From Clostridia bacterium (GTDB lineage Bacteria; Bacillota_A; Clostridia; Oscillospirales; Acutalibacteraceae): a stretch of DNA of 49,927 bases. Below the pieces are notes generated by a model that saw only the letters and a program-made list of their open reading frames with translations, was not told where the DNA came from and searched no databases. Shown here one piece after another: positions 1 to 8,748 of the stretch. Positions within the stretch are counted from its first letter, which is position 1. Every line of letters starts with the position of its first letter. The stretch is taken from NCBI GenBank assembly GCA_024699005.1, contig JAILQN010000289.1, positions 1 through 49,927 of the forward strand, written 5' to 3'. Made by a program: the position numbers and the translations under genes.

Positions 1-1850
1 ATATTTGTCGCCTGTTGCGGTCACGGTCACCGTGTAGTCCCCGACCTGTTTGCTCTCACCCGACCAGGTAAGAGTATAGGATGTACCCTCCGTCAGCCTG
101 AGACCTGCCGCGTTCTTTACAGTGACCGTCGGTTTCTGCACTTTGCCGTTATACGTTTTGCTTGTCCAGGACAGAGTCACGCGGGATTCGGCAAGAGCCT
201 GTTTGCTTATGGTATACGTCATCGGTACCGAGCCTGAATATTTGTCGCCTTTTGCTTTCACGGTCACCGTGTACGTACCGGGCAGCTTGCTGTCCTCCGA
301 CCATTCGAGAGTGTAGGAAGTCCCCTCCGTCAGCCTGAGACCTGCCGCATTCTTTACTGTGACCGTCGGTTTCTGTACCTCACCGTTATACGCCTTGCCC
401 GTCCAGGAAAGCGTTATACGCGACGCATTGAGCGCCTGTTTGCTTATGGTATAGGTCATCGGGACCGAGCCGGAATATTTATCGCCTTTTGCTTTCACTG
501 TCACCGTGTACGTACCGGGAAGCTTGCTGTCCTCCGACCATTCGAGAGTGTAGGAAGTCCCCTCCGTCAGCCTGAGACCTGCCGTGTTCTTTACTGTGAC
601 CGTCGGCTTCTGAACTTCTCCGTTATACGCCTTGCTCGTCCAGGAGAGCGTTATACGAGATGCGTTGAGCGCCTGTTTGCTTATGGTATACGTCATCGGG
701 ACCGAGCCGGAGAAACTGCCTTTGCCCTTCACGGTCACGGTGTACGTGCCGGGAAGCTTGCTGTCCTCCGACCATTCGAGGATATAGGAGGTCCCCTCCG
801 TCAGTTTCGTACCCGCCGCGTTCTTTACCGCGACAGTCGGCTTCTGAACGCTGCCGTTATACGCTTTGTTCGTCCACGAAAGAGTGATGCGCGAGGCGGC
901 CAGCGGCTGTTTGCCGATGGTATACGTCATCGGTACCGAGCCGGAGAAACTACCCTTGCCCTTCACCGTCACAGTGTAAGTCCCGGGCAGCTTGCTGTCC
1001 CCCGACCATTCAAGGGTGTAAGAGGTCCCCTCCGTCAGCTTCGTACCCGCCTCGTTCTTTACCGTGACCGTCGGCTTCTGTACGGCGCTGTTATACGTTT
1101 TGCTTGTCCAGGAAAGAGTTATCCGGGAGGCGGCAAGAGCCTGTTTACCGATGGTATAGGTCTTGGGCACCGATCCGGAGAAATTGCCTTTGCCCTTCAC
1201 CGTCACCGTATAGGTCCCCGGCAGCTTGCTGTCCCCCGACCATTCAAGGGTATATGAGGTCCCCGCAGTCAGCTTAACGCCCGCGGCGTTCTTTACCGTG
1301 ACCGTCGGCTTCTGCACGTCGCTGTTATACGGTTTGCTTGTCCATGAGAGTCTGATCCGCGAAGCTTCAAGCGGCTGTTTGCTTATGGTATATGTCTTGT
1401 CCACCGAGCCGGAATACTTGTCGCCTTTTGCTTTCACGGTCACCGTATATGTGCCGGGCAGCTTGCTGTCCCCCGACCATTCGAGCGTATATGAAGTCCC
1501 CTCCGTCAGCTTTGCGCCTGCGGAGTTCTTTACCGTGACCGTCGGCTGCTGCACCTCGCCGTTATACGTTTTGCCCGTCCAGGAGAGAGTTATCCGGGAG
1601 GCAGAAAGAGCCTGTTTTTCGATGGTATAGATATTTGAAACATAACCGGAATAGTTTCCCTTACCGTTCACCGTCACCGTATAGATTCCGGGCAGCTTGC
1701 TCTCGCCCGACGACCATTCGAGAGTATAGTCCGTTCCTTCGGCCAGCGTCTCATCAGCCGCGTTCTTCACCGTGACTGCCGGCTTCTGCACGCTGTTTTT
1801 GTATTCTTTGATTGTCCAGGAGAGCGTCACGCGGGAGTAGTCAAGCGGCT
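1..1850 (-). repeat. Tandem coding repeats, 77-80 residues each, about 7.7 copies
   Basis: The DNA repeats every 229-240 bases. The segment encoding TYTIxKQxL recurs near 207, 447, 676, 907, 1141, 1373 and 1613. Each unit reads SRxTLSWTxKxYN, then VQKPxVTVKNAAG, GTxYTLEWS, LPGTYTVTVKxKG and SGSV. The beta-rich pattern suggests Ig-like surface stalk modules. Units differ in a few residues and in the presence of a 3-residue DKY insert, so copy number probably changes by recombination. Confidence 0.92.
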
Positions 1851-4656
1851 CCGTATTGTCGTACGGGCTGAGCAGAGCCTTCGCGAAAGCGGATTTAAGA
1901 TCAACCTTCAAAGCGGGACGGATACCGCCGTAGGTGTAGTCGGTATAGCTGTAGTTGTCGACGCGGCTGTCCATGTCGACGTATCCGGTAAAGTCGTAGT
2001 CATAGGGCGTGCGCAGACTCCACCACGACGCGCCGCTGTAATATTCACCCTCGGAAACGTCGACTTGCAGTCCCTGACATTTCGCGTAGTCCGTGCCGTA
2101 CGCGGTTCTGTTGGTATCCTCGCCGGCTTCGACAGTTGTAGTGAAACCGTACGGCTCGTACAGCGCGTCATTGAGGGACAGAGTAAATACCTTATCTGTC
2201 GTCGGCTCGGCGTCATATTCGGCGTCATAAATCGAAGGCGTAGTCAGCGCCGTATCTTTTATCAAGCCTTTCCCGTCATCGAAAGCGGTATCATAAAAGT
2301 CCCCGTTCATCCAGGAGCGAAGAGACGAATAAGCCCAGTTTGAAGCATAGTGCGTCTTTTCCGCATCGCCGTAACCTTCGTAATAATCGTTGTTGAAAGC
2401 CTGACTGTCTAAAATGCTCTCCGTCATCAGAAGCCCGGCTGAGGGATCGAGCACGCGCCAGACTATCGGCTCGAATCTGAACCAGTAAACCTGCCCGGGT
2501 TCATAACCGTCGGCTTCCTGATAAGTCGAAGAATACGAGGAGGTTGTTGTATAAATCGGTCTGTAATGACTGAACTGTACCGCCCGGTACTTTACGCCCG
2601 ATACCGTCACGTCGGCGTATTTCATAAAATCCTCATGCGCGCCGCCGACGTAATAATCGTAATACGTCCAGTCAAGAGTCTGTGAATTCAGCGCGGAAAG
2701 CAGAGCAGGATCGGTCACACGGGTCTGAGGATAAGCACCGAAGGTGACAAGATCGCCTGTCCGGAAGGAGGATGTTTTTATCAGTCCTTTCCGGATCGCC
2801 GCCTGAAAACTGACTTCCAGAACAGGGCGGATACCATAGCCTGTGCCGTTGGTATAGGTGCTGAAGCCGACGAGGCCGTTGTGGCTGACGCAGCCTATAC
2901 TGCGGTCATTAAGTGAAGTGCGCATACGCCAGGTCGACGCACTGCTGTAGTAATGTCCCGCGGAATCTTCGACCTTCAGTCCCTGACACTTTGCGTAGTC
3001 CGTGCCGAATGCGGTTCTGTGCGTATCCGAACCGGAATCGGTGGAATAGCTGAAGCCGTATGCCTCGTTCGTCGCGTCCGCTTTGGAGAGAAGAAATACC
3101 CTGTCGATCGTCGGGTCGGCGTCATATATGGCGTCTCCACTCGACGGAGTGGTCAGCGACGTATCTTTTATAAAGCCCTTTTCGGCATTGAAAGCGGTAT
3201 CGTAGAAGTCCGCGTTCATCCAGGATCGAAGGGACGAATACGCCCAGTCGGAAACATAGTGCGTCTGTTCCGCGTCGCCGTAACCGTCGTACAACTCGTT
3301 GTGAAACGGCTGACTGTCTATAATGCTCTCTGTCATCAGAAGCCCGGCTGAAGGATCAAGCACACGCCATACTATCGGCTCGAATCTGAACCAGTAAACA
3401 GTGCCGGGCTCGTAATCGTTATAATACTGATCTGTCCAGGAATCCGGGGAGCCTGTCGTATAGGTCGGCCTGTAATGACTGAACGTCACAGCACGGTATT
3501 TTTCGCCGGAAACCGTTACGTCGGCGTATTTCATAAAATCCTCATGCGCGTTATTGACGTAATAATCGTAATACGTCCAGTTAAGACTCTGTGCATTCAG
3601 CGTCGAAAGCAGGGACGGATCTGTCACCCGGGTCTGAGGATAGGAACCGAAGGTGACCAGATCACCGGTCTGCGGAAGTTCGACTTTTTTGATTACAGAT
3701 TGAGAGATTGCAGATTGAAGATCAACATTCAAAGCAGGACGTATGCCTGTAATGTTGCTGCAGACATCGCGGGTGGCGCCGGAGTAGCCGTTGTCGCTGA
3801 CGATACATGTACGGTCGTGGCTATAGGGATTGCGCAGATACCAAAATGACGCGCCGTTGTTATACTCCCCTGCCGCAGAGCGGACAAACAGCCCCTGACA
3901 CTTCGCGTAGTCGGTGCCGCATGCGATTCTGTTCGTATCCTCGCCGAAATAAGAGGAGGAGCTGAAGCCGTAAGCCTCGTTCAGCACGTCCGCGTAGGAC
4001 AGCGGAAACACCTTATCTGTAGTCGGGTCGGCGTCATATTCCGCGTCGCCAATCGACGGAGTGGTCAGTGACGTATCTTTTATAAAGCTCTTCGTCCCGG
4101 CGCTGAAAGCGGTATCGTAAAAGTCCGCGTTCATCCATGAACGAAGGGACGAATACGCCCAATTTGTGTCATAGTACGGTTTTCCCGTTGTTGCACGAAA
4201 CTTATTTTGAACAGGCTGACTGTCGATAATATCCTCTGTCATCAGAAGCCCGGCCGAAGGATCGAGTACCCGCCATACTATCGGATCGAACCTGAACCAG
4301 TAAGTCTGCCCGGTCGTATAACCGTTTGCTTCCTGTACTGTTTCAGAGGAAATACCATCTACTTCATCCGGCCTTGTAAGATCGATACTGACCGCCCGGT
4401 ATTTTTCACCCGCTACCGTCACGTCGGCGTATTTCATATCATCATAATAGCCATAAATGTAATTCGTCCAGTTTAAACTTTTTGAATTGAGAGCGGAAAG
4501 CAGCTCCGGATCGGTCACACGGGTCTGAGGATATGAACCGAATGTGACAAGATCTCCGGTCCTGAGATCCGCAGCGGAGGCGGTGATCACCCCCGGGACC
4601 GCCAGGACCCCGGCGAGCATTATCACGGTGATAAGAATTGAAAGAAAACGTTTCAT
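1..4656 (-). CDS. Large secreted DUF6273 / Ig-like repeat protein (3' end outside window)
   Basis: The minus-strand frame from ATG 4656 stays open for 1552 codons to the window edge, so the C-terminus is missing. An AAGGAGA ribosome site lies 7 bases upstream. Residues 1-29 form a signal peptide (basic start, hydrophobic core, ASAA end). Three homologous modules follow (roughly nt 4569-3685, 3684-2775 and 2765-1880). Each opens with a TGDLVTFGSYPQTRVTDP-type motif and contains WRVLDPSAGLLMTE, a conserved DFYDTAF stretch and a closing GIRPALxV. I recognise this as the DUF6273 type of secreted Firmicutes domain, whose function is not established. From nt 1850 to 1 come about eight Ig-like tandem repeats. 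A role in surface display or carbohydrate contact is inference. No anchor (LPXTG or SLH) is visible in the part present. Confidence 0.85.
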   Translation of the reverse strand, partial: MKRFLSILITVIMLAGVLAVPGVITASAADLRTGDLVTFGSYPQTRVTDPELLSALNSKSLNWTNYIYGYYDDMKYADVTVAGEKYRAVSIDLTRPDEVDGISSETVQEANGYTTGQTYWFRFDPIVWRVLDPSAGLLMTEDIIDSQPVQNKFRATTGKPYYDTNWAYSSLRSWMNADFYDTAFSAGTKSFIKDTSLTTPSIGDAEYDADPTTDKVFPLSYADVLNEAYGFSSSSYFGEDTNRIACGTDYAKCQGLFVRSAAGEYNNGASFWYLRNPYSHDRTCIVSDNGYSGATRDVCSNITGIRPALNVDLQSAISQSVIKKVELPQTGDLVTFGSYPQTRVTDPSLLSTLNAQSLNWTYYDYYVNNAHEDFMKYADVTVSGEKYRAVTFSHYRPTYTTGSPDSWTDQYYNDYEPGTVYWFRFEPIVWRVLDPSAGLLMTESIIDSQPFHNELYDGYGDAEQTHYVSDWAYSSLRSWMNADFYDTAFNAEKGFIKDTSLTTPSSGDAIYDADPTIDRVFLLSKADATNEAYGFSYSTDSGSDTHRTAFGTDYAKCQGLKVEDSAGHYYSSASTWRMRTSLNDRSIGCVSHNGLVGFSTYTNGTGYGIRPVLEVSFQAAIRKGLIKTSSFRTGDLVTFGAYPQTRVTDPALLSALNSQTLDWTYYDYYVGGAHEDFMKYADVTVSGVKYRAVQFSHYRPIYTTTSSYSSTYQEADGYEPGQVYWFRFEPIVWRVLDPSAGLLMTESILDSQAFNNDYYEGYGDAEKTHYASNWAYSSLRSWMNGDFYDTAFDDGKGLIKDTALTTPSIYDAEYDAEPTTDKVFTLSLNDALYEPYGFTTTVEAGEDTNRTAYGTDYAKCQGLQVDVSEGEYYSGASWWSLRTPYDYDFTGYVDMDSRVDNYSYTDYTYGGIRPALKVDLKSAFAKALLSPYDNTEPLDYSRVTLSWTIKEYKNSVQKPAVTVKNAADETLAEGTDYTLEWSSGESKLPGIYTVTVNGKGNYSGYVSNIYTIEKQALSASRITLSWTGKTYNGEVQQPTVTVKNSAGAKLTEGTSYTLEWSGDSKLPGTYTVTVKAKGDKYSGSVDKTYTISKQPLEASRIRLSWTSKPYNSDVQKPTVTVKNAAGVKLTAGTSYTLEWSGDSKLPGTYTVTVKGKGNFSGSVPKTYTIGKQALAASRITLSWTSKTYNSAVQKPTVTVKNEAGTKLTEGTSYTLEWSGDSKLPGTYTVTVKGKGSFSGSVPMTYTIGKQPLAASRITLSWTNKAYNGSVQKPTVAVKNAAGTKLTEGTSYILEWSEDSKLPGTYTVTVKGKGSFSGSVPMTYTISKQALNASRITLSWTSKAYNGEVQKPTVTVKNTAGLRLTEGTSYTLEWSEDSKLPGTYTVTVKAKGDKYSGSVPMTYTISKQALNASRITLSWTGKAYNGEVQKPTVTVKNAAGLRLTEGTSYTLEWSEDSKLPGTYTVTVKAKGDKYSGSVPMTYTISKQALAESRVTLSWTSKTYNGKVQKPTVTVKNAAGLRLTEGTSYTLTWSGESKQVGDYTVTVTATGDKY
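3691..3726. repeat. Heptad tract inside the coding region, at the module 1/2 junction
   Basis: GATTACA, GATTGAG, one extra base, GATTGCA, GATTGAA and GATCAAC follow each other with a 7-base period. The tract encodes part of the linker between the first and second DUF6273 modules. It resembles the intergenic heptad arrays elsewhere in the window, but it is only 36 bases long and could be chance. Confidence 0.5.
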
Positions 4657-4680
4657 ACTTGAATCTCCTTGTTGGATTTT

Positions 4681-4735
4681 GAGCTTTGCGTTTGAGCTTA
4701 GAGCTTAGAACTTAGAACTTGGAACTTGGAACTAA
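4681..4735. repeat. Heptad array in the 5' leader of the secreted repeat protein
   Basis: Consecutive 7-mers start at 4694: GAGCTTA twice, GAACTTA, GAACTTG twice, then GAACTAA. Looser copies run from 4681. The array lies between the predicted promoter and the ribosome binding site, so it would be transcribed as leader RNA. Confidence 0.8.
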
Positions 4736-4782
4736 ACAACTTAGAACAAAAGATCCTGCTCCGAATATAACTATACATGTAT

Positions 4783-4811
4783 ATTATAACATATAAAAAA
4801 CAGTATCACAA
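4783..4811 (-). promoter_or_regulatory. Predicted sigma-A promoter of the secreted repeat protein
   Basis: On the minus strand TTGTGA (4811-4806) is followed after 17 bases by a consensus TATAAT (4788-4783). The -10 is perfect and the -35 matches 4 of 6 positions. It lies 127 bases upstream of the ATG at 4656. Confidence 0.55.
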
Positions 4812-5024
4812 CGTTACAAATGACTATAAAAGGCTTTTTTTCGTTTTTGCCCGACAATTTTTTTCGTCTGTTTTTGTGCATTTTGTTAAATCAAAAAGTT
4901 TTTCTATAATTTCAGGCGGTCAGGCGGGACGCATACACAGGTGCGCCACTACGCAGACGCGATCGCCAACAGATAGGTTTCAGTATTTGTCGGGATATGC
5001 TTATTAACGAACAGACGGGGGTGT

Positions 5025-5070
5025 AAAAAAAGCGCTGATCCGACATCGATATCAGATCAGCACACTTTTT
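5025..5070. terminator. Bidirectional hairpin terminator after the dcw operon
   Basis: A GCGCTGATC / GATCAGCaC stem with an internal palindrome (ATCGATAT) is flanked by an A run on the left and a T run on the right. It can therefore stop transcription in either direction. It lies just downstream of the last minus-strand gene of the dcw cluster. Confidence 0.75.
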
Positions 5071-5128
5071 CGAGAATGTCGATATCCGTTCTGCGGGGAT
5101 CCGGCGTCAGATCAGATACGGCGCCGCC

Positions 5129-6433
5129 TCAGCTTTTTTTGACTTCTTTCTTCTTTTCCTTTGCCTTATCTATCATTTTAAGCATGAAGGTTTCGTTGTG
5201 AGTCTCGGGCTCCATTATCTTTTTGGGAAGTATGTTTATTACCCCATCCTCATTCAGGGCCATCAGCACCGCGAGCGTCAGCGGCAGCAGGAACAGTCCG
5301 AGGAAACCGAACAGCTGAGAACCCAGATACATGGCGATCAGAGTAACAAATGAGGGCAGCCCCAGTTCGTCTCCCACAAGCTTGGGCTCTATGATCTGAC
5401 GGATGACCGTTATCATGACATAAATCACAAGCAGCCCTATGCCCATACCTATATTATGGGAAATGAGCAATTGCCACAGCGCCCAGGGTATAAGCACGGT
5501 ACCGGTGCCAAGAACGGGGATCACGTCTATCAGAGCGGTGATCAGCGCTATGACTACGATATACTTGCCCTTATAAGCTCCGATCCACTTCAGCAGATAA
5601 AGACCGATGAAAAGCTCCGTGAACGAGATAAGTATTATTTTACTGTAGGTTTTGACATATTTGCCGAGAGTATCGAACACCACCTGTTTTGTCTTGATAA
5701 GTCCGTCCGAATGCCTGCCGGCTATGCCGATGATCAGTTTGCGCAGCGTCTTGTAATCCGACGTCATAAAGATACAGCAGATCACTGCCACAAGGATCGA
5801 TACCGCGACGGTCGGGACCTGTTTTATTACCGACAGCACAGAACCAAGGGAGCCGGACGAGAGGATCGATGAAAACGACAGTCCTGCGCCGGAGAACAGT
5901 CCTGTCAGTCCGGATAATCCGGGACCTGCCGCGACGTTCTCCGCTTCTCCGGCAGCTCCCGCCACCTGTGCCTGACTCTCGGAAGAAACGATCGACGCCA
6001 CGGCGCGGATTATCTCTCCCAGCTTGTCGTTAAGAGAAGAAAGGACGCCTTTCGGCAGGAAGCTCAGTCTTTTGCTTATCCAGCCGGTGACGTCTACGAC
6101 AAGAGCCTCGCCGCTTTTCAGCTGCTCAATGATATAATTGAAGAATTCCCTGATCTCTCCGACGAGCTTTGAAACGACCAGACCCAGCAGAACGCCGATC
6201 GCCGCTATTACCAGCAGGACCAGCACGGCAGATACGATGCCTCGTTTTAAATGCGTTTTCCGGTTCAGAAAATTCACCGGCCGCTGCAGCAGGATAGCCG
6301 CCAGGATGGCTATCAGGAACGGCGAGAGCAACCAGAATGCGTATTTGAAGAACAGATAAAAAATCGCAACCAGGCATACGATGTAAAACAGACTTATTAT
6401 AAAGTTCCGTTTGTTTTTGATATTCTCAGGCAT
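5129..6433 (-). CDS. AI-2E family transporter / PerM-like membrane protein
   Basis: This 434-residue protein has about eight transmembrane segments, a long soluble insertion after the second or third segment, and a C-terminal region with the family-typical IEPKLVGDELGLPSF (residues about 345-360). Members of the AI-2E/PerM family are predicted permeases; some act as antiporters and most have no proven substrate. I chose ATG 6433 over the ATG at 6448 because GGGAGG sits 5 bases before it. The protein ends in a Lys-rich tail. It follows divIB by 18 bases and is the last gene before a terminator, so it is probably co-transcribed with the division genes. A direct role in division is only inference. 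Confidence 0.85.
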   Translation of the reverse strand: MPENIKNKRNFIISLFYIVCLVAIFYLFFKYAFWLLSPFLIAILAAILLQRPVNFLNRKTHLKRGIVSAVLVLLVIAAIGVLLGLVVSKLVGEIREFFNYIIEQLKSGEALVVDVTGWISKRLSFLPKGVLSSLNDKLGEIIRAVASIVSSESQAQVAGAAGEAENVAAGPGLSGLTGLFSGAGLSFSSILSSGSLGSVLSVIKQVPTVAVSILVAVICCIFMTSDYKTLRKLIIGIAGRHSDGLIKTKQVVFDTLGKYVKTYSKIILISFTELFIGLYLLKWIGAYKGKYIVVIALITALIDVIPVLGTGTVLIPWALWQLLISHNIGMGIGLLVIYVMITVIRQIIEPKLVGDELGLPSFVTLIAMYLGSQLFGFLGLFLLPLTLAVLMALNEDGVINILPKKIMEPETHNETFMLKMIDKAKEKKKEVKKS

Positions 6434-6451
6434 AGCTACCTCCCGCATGGA

Positions 6452-7438
6452 TTAATCTTCGTCATCGTAATCATCATCGTCATCGTAATCGTCATCATGG
6501 TCTTCTTCGTAGTCGTAGCCGTCATCGTCGTCGTAATCGTAGTCATCCTCGTCATCGTCGGAATAATCATCCTGATCTTCCGGTTCATCGGCGTCGATGA
6601 CGGCATCCTCGCCGGAAACCGGTTCGGGATGATAAACGGCGCTTTCGACATTTGAGATATCAAGTGTCGCGTTCCGGTTAAAACCGTGAGTCAGAGTGTA
6701 TTCTATCGAATCTCCGGCAAGTTTGAGTTTCCTGTCAAGATCTGTTTTATCGCCCAGATTCACCGTTATGGTGTGCTCCGTGGAGAACACGAATCCGATG
6801 GCAAGAGTTGAAGACACGTCTATGGCTTTTATCCTGTCCGGAGCATATGTCGACATCAGCCTTGCGTACAGATCTTTTACCAATTCCGCCTTGCCGTCAT
6901 TCCCGTTCGTCACCGCCGGTTTACCCGCTGTCAGTTCACCGAAATCGATCCCCTTAAGGAGCGTCACGTTTTCCGGCAGCGCGGCGACAGCGGTATCAAG
7001 TACTTTCAGCGAGGGGCTGAAAAGGGTATATGTTCCGTTCCCGGATACGTCAGCGGCAAACGCCGCTTTTGTATATACCGGGAGTATGATGACCTTTGAC
7101 GGGTAATCTTTGATTATCTCTGCGCTCTCTATGTAAGGCAGCGTCTGAGTCAGTCTTGCTTCGGCTTTGTCGGAGTTTATAAACAGAAATCCGGTGTTTT
7201 CTCCTATGCCCGCGGCAAAAAATATTCCGTCTTCCGTGTAAGCGGTGTTTTCGGAGCCGTCGGGATTATAAACTGTTTTAAGCCCGTCGACCGTCCTTGT
7301 GCGGGCGGTGAAAACGACCATCCACAAAAGAGCTCCTATCGCGACTGCAACGACCGCAGCGCAGATAAATATAACTATCATTTTGACCGCGCCGAGCGAG
7401 GGCTTTGTCCCGGCTGAACGGGCGTTCTTTTCGCGCAT
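6452..7438 (-). CDS. divIB: Cell division protein DivIB/FtsQ with acidic Tyr/Asp tail
   Basis: The 328-residue protein has a short cytoplasmic start, one transmembrane helix (about 18-43), a POTRA-like region with IESAEIIKDYPSKVII, and a beta-type domain. This order, and the position after murG, fit the bitopic divisome protein FtsQ/DivIB, which links the FtsL/DivIC pair to septal peptidoglycan synthesis. I chose ATG 7438, with AAGGA 8 bases upstream, over the TTG at 7480, which has no ribosome site. Residues 282-328 are almost wholly Asp, Glu and Tyr (for example DDYDYDDDDGYDYEED). This tail should face outside the membrane and is not usual for the family; Ca2+ binding or contact with the wall is speculation. 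Confidence 0.85.
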   Translation of the reverse strand: MREKNARSAGTKPSLGAVKMIVIFICAAVVAVAIGALLWMVVFTARTRTVDGLKTVYNPDGSENTAYTEDGIFFAAGIGENTGFLFINSDKAEARLTQTLPYIESAEIIKDYPSKVIILPVYTKAAFAADVSGNGTYTLFSPSLKVLDTAVAALPENVTLLKGIDFGELTAGKPAVTNGNDGKAELVKDLYARLMSTYAPDRIKAIDVSSTLAIGFVFSTEHTITVNLGDKTDLDRKLKLAGDSIEYTLTHGFNRNATLDISNVESAVYHPEPVSGEDAVIDADEPEDQDDYSDDDEDDYDYDDDDGYDYEEDHDDDYDDDDDYDDED

Positions 7439-7516
7439 GATATCAGTCCTTTTCTGAATTGGTTCCGGGGTATGGTTCAAAGTTCGGGGAAAGCTGCCGG
7501 CAGTTATCTGACATAA

Positions 7517-8638
7517 CTATCGCGGGCACGCCAACCCCTCTATTATGTCCGCGATCCTTTCGGCTGAATCGGGGATGGCGAGGGTCTTCGCCGCTTCGCC
7601 CATGACGCGCAGCCGCCCGGGCTCTTTCAGCAGCCCGTCAACCGTTTCGCAGAACAGATCGTCGGTCAGATCCTTTTCCTCGATAACGACCGCGGCGCCT
7701 GCATCCGCAAGGGTCATAGCGTTGTGAAACTGATGATTTTCCGTAACGTTCGGCGAAGGGATGAGCACGGACGCTTTTCCGGCGGCTGCCAGCTCGAACA
7801 GCGTCGAAGCGCCGGCGCGGCTTATAACAAGGTCTGCCGCCGCGAGCAGTTCGTCCATATTGTTAAGATACGAAGAAGCCGTGACTGTTCCGCCGTTTAT
7901 GCCTGCGCGCTGCAGTCTTTCCGGAAAATCGGCGTATTCCGAATACGTGCCGTATGAGTGGATGAACCTGATCTTTTCATCATTCCCGTGTCTGATCATC
8001 AGCTCCAGAACGGCGTTATTAAGTGTTCTGGCGCCGAGGCTCCCTCCGAACGACACCACGAGCAGAGAACCGTCCGGGACAGACAGATTCCGCCTCGCAG
8101 CTTCCCTGTCTGCGGTGAATATGCTCTTTCTGACCGGCAGTCCCGTCAGAACAGGCTCGTTTTTGCATTTCATATATTTTGCCGGCGCAAGGGTCGTAAG
8201 CATGACTCTGTCAACGACAGGCGCAAGCAGTTTATTCGCGACGCCGGGGTATGAATTCTGCTCATGTACAGCCGTGGGGATGCCCATCTTTGCGGCCCTG
8301 CGCACAACGGGACCCGAAACGTAGCCGCCGAAGCCGACCACCGCGTCGGGCTTCAGTTCCCTGAACAGCCGTCTGACCTTTAAATCGGTCCTGAGAGCGA
8401 TGATCACTGCCCTGATATTTGCCAGTATCGCTTTGGGCGTAAATCTGCGGACAAAGCCCACAGCCTCGACTACCCTGAATTCGTAACCGGCAGCCGGGAT
8501 TATTGTCGCCTCCATCTTATCGGCGCAGCCGACAAATGTTATTTCCGCGTCTGGGAACCGGCGTTTCAGTTCCTCGGCGGCTGCCAGCGCGGGATTGATA
8601 TGACCGCCCGTACCGCCGGCGGCAATTATGACATTCAT
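7517..8638 (-). CDS. murG: UDP-GlcNAc--undecaprenyl-PP-MurNAc-pentapeptide GlcNAc transferase
   Basis: MurG adds GlcNAc to lipid I to make lipid II on the inner membrane face. The 373-residue protein has the N-terminal GGTGGHINPALA loop (about residues 8-19), a VVGFGGYVSGPVV segment, and the C-terminal GT28 signature with SRAGASTLFELAAAGKASVLIPSP. Its length is typical. The start is ATG 8638 with AAAGGGAAAG just upstream; the frame extends 8 codons further up, to 8662, without a good ribosome site. The murG stop is 78 bases before the divIB start. The gene order ftsW-murG-divIB is standard, apart from the absence of murB and murC. Confidence 0.95.
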   Translation of the reverse strand: MNVIIAAGGTGGHINPALAAAEELKRRFPDAEITFVGCADKMEATIIPAAGYEFRVVEAVGFVRRFTPKAILANIRAVIIALRTDLKVRRLFRELKPDAVVGFGGYVSGPVVRRAAKMGIPTAVHEQNSYPGVANKLLAPVVDRVMLTTLAPAKYMKCKNEPVLTGLPVRKSIFTADREAARRNLSVPDGSLLVVSFGGSLGARTLNNAVLELMIRHGNDEKIRFIHSYGTYSEYADFPERLQRAGINGGTVTASSYLNNMDELLAAADLVISRAGASTLFELAAAGKASVLIPSPNVTENHQFHNAMTLADAGAAVVIEEKDLTDDLFCETVDGLLKEPGRLRVMGEAAKTLAIPDSAERIADIIEGLACPR

Positions 8639-8684
8639 CTGCTTTCCCTTTCTGTTTCCCATGCAAAATGAATTACAATGAGGC

Positions 8685-8730
8685 GACAGGTTACAGGTCT
8701 GCGCTGCGGCTTACACCCTGTCACCCTGTC
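8685..8730. repeat. Inverted GACAGG repeats between ftsW and murG
   Basis: GACAGGTTACAGGT (8685-8698) faces ACACCCTGTCACCCTGTC (8713-8730). Both arms are built of short tandem units of 7-8 bases and are complementary over most of their length, so the transcript could form a hairpin with a 14-base loop. It lies in the 110-base spacer upstream of murG. Confidence 0.65.
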
Positions 8731-8748
8731 TCAACGCGCAAAACTCTT

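Larger units (their letters stand above)
4657..5128. other. Intergenic region between the secreted repeat protein and the AI-2E gene
   Basis: This stretch holds the ribosome site (4664-4670), a heptad array (4681-4735) and the promoter (4783-4811) of the minus-strand secreted protein gene, then a hairpin terminator (5025-5070). Between about 4812 and 5024 the sequence is AT-rich. A 76-codon plus-strand frame there has no ribosome site and no protein-like composition, so I see no gene. Confidence 0.7.

Noticed and set aside
1..1850. Regularly spaced repeats suggesting a CRISPR array
   Set aside because: The period is 229-240 bases and the repeats are in-frame coding units of a long open frame, with no 20-40 base repeat/spacer pattern.
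4777..5007. 76-codon plus-strand frame between the secreted protein and the AI-2E gene
   Set aside because: It overlaps a promoter region, has no ribosome site and ends before the terminator without neighbours.
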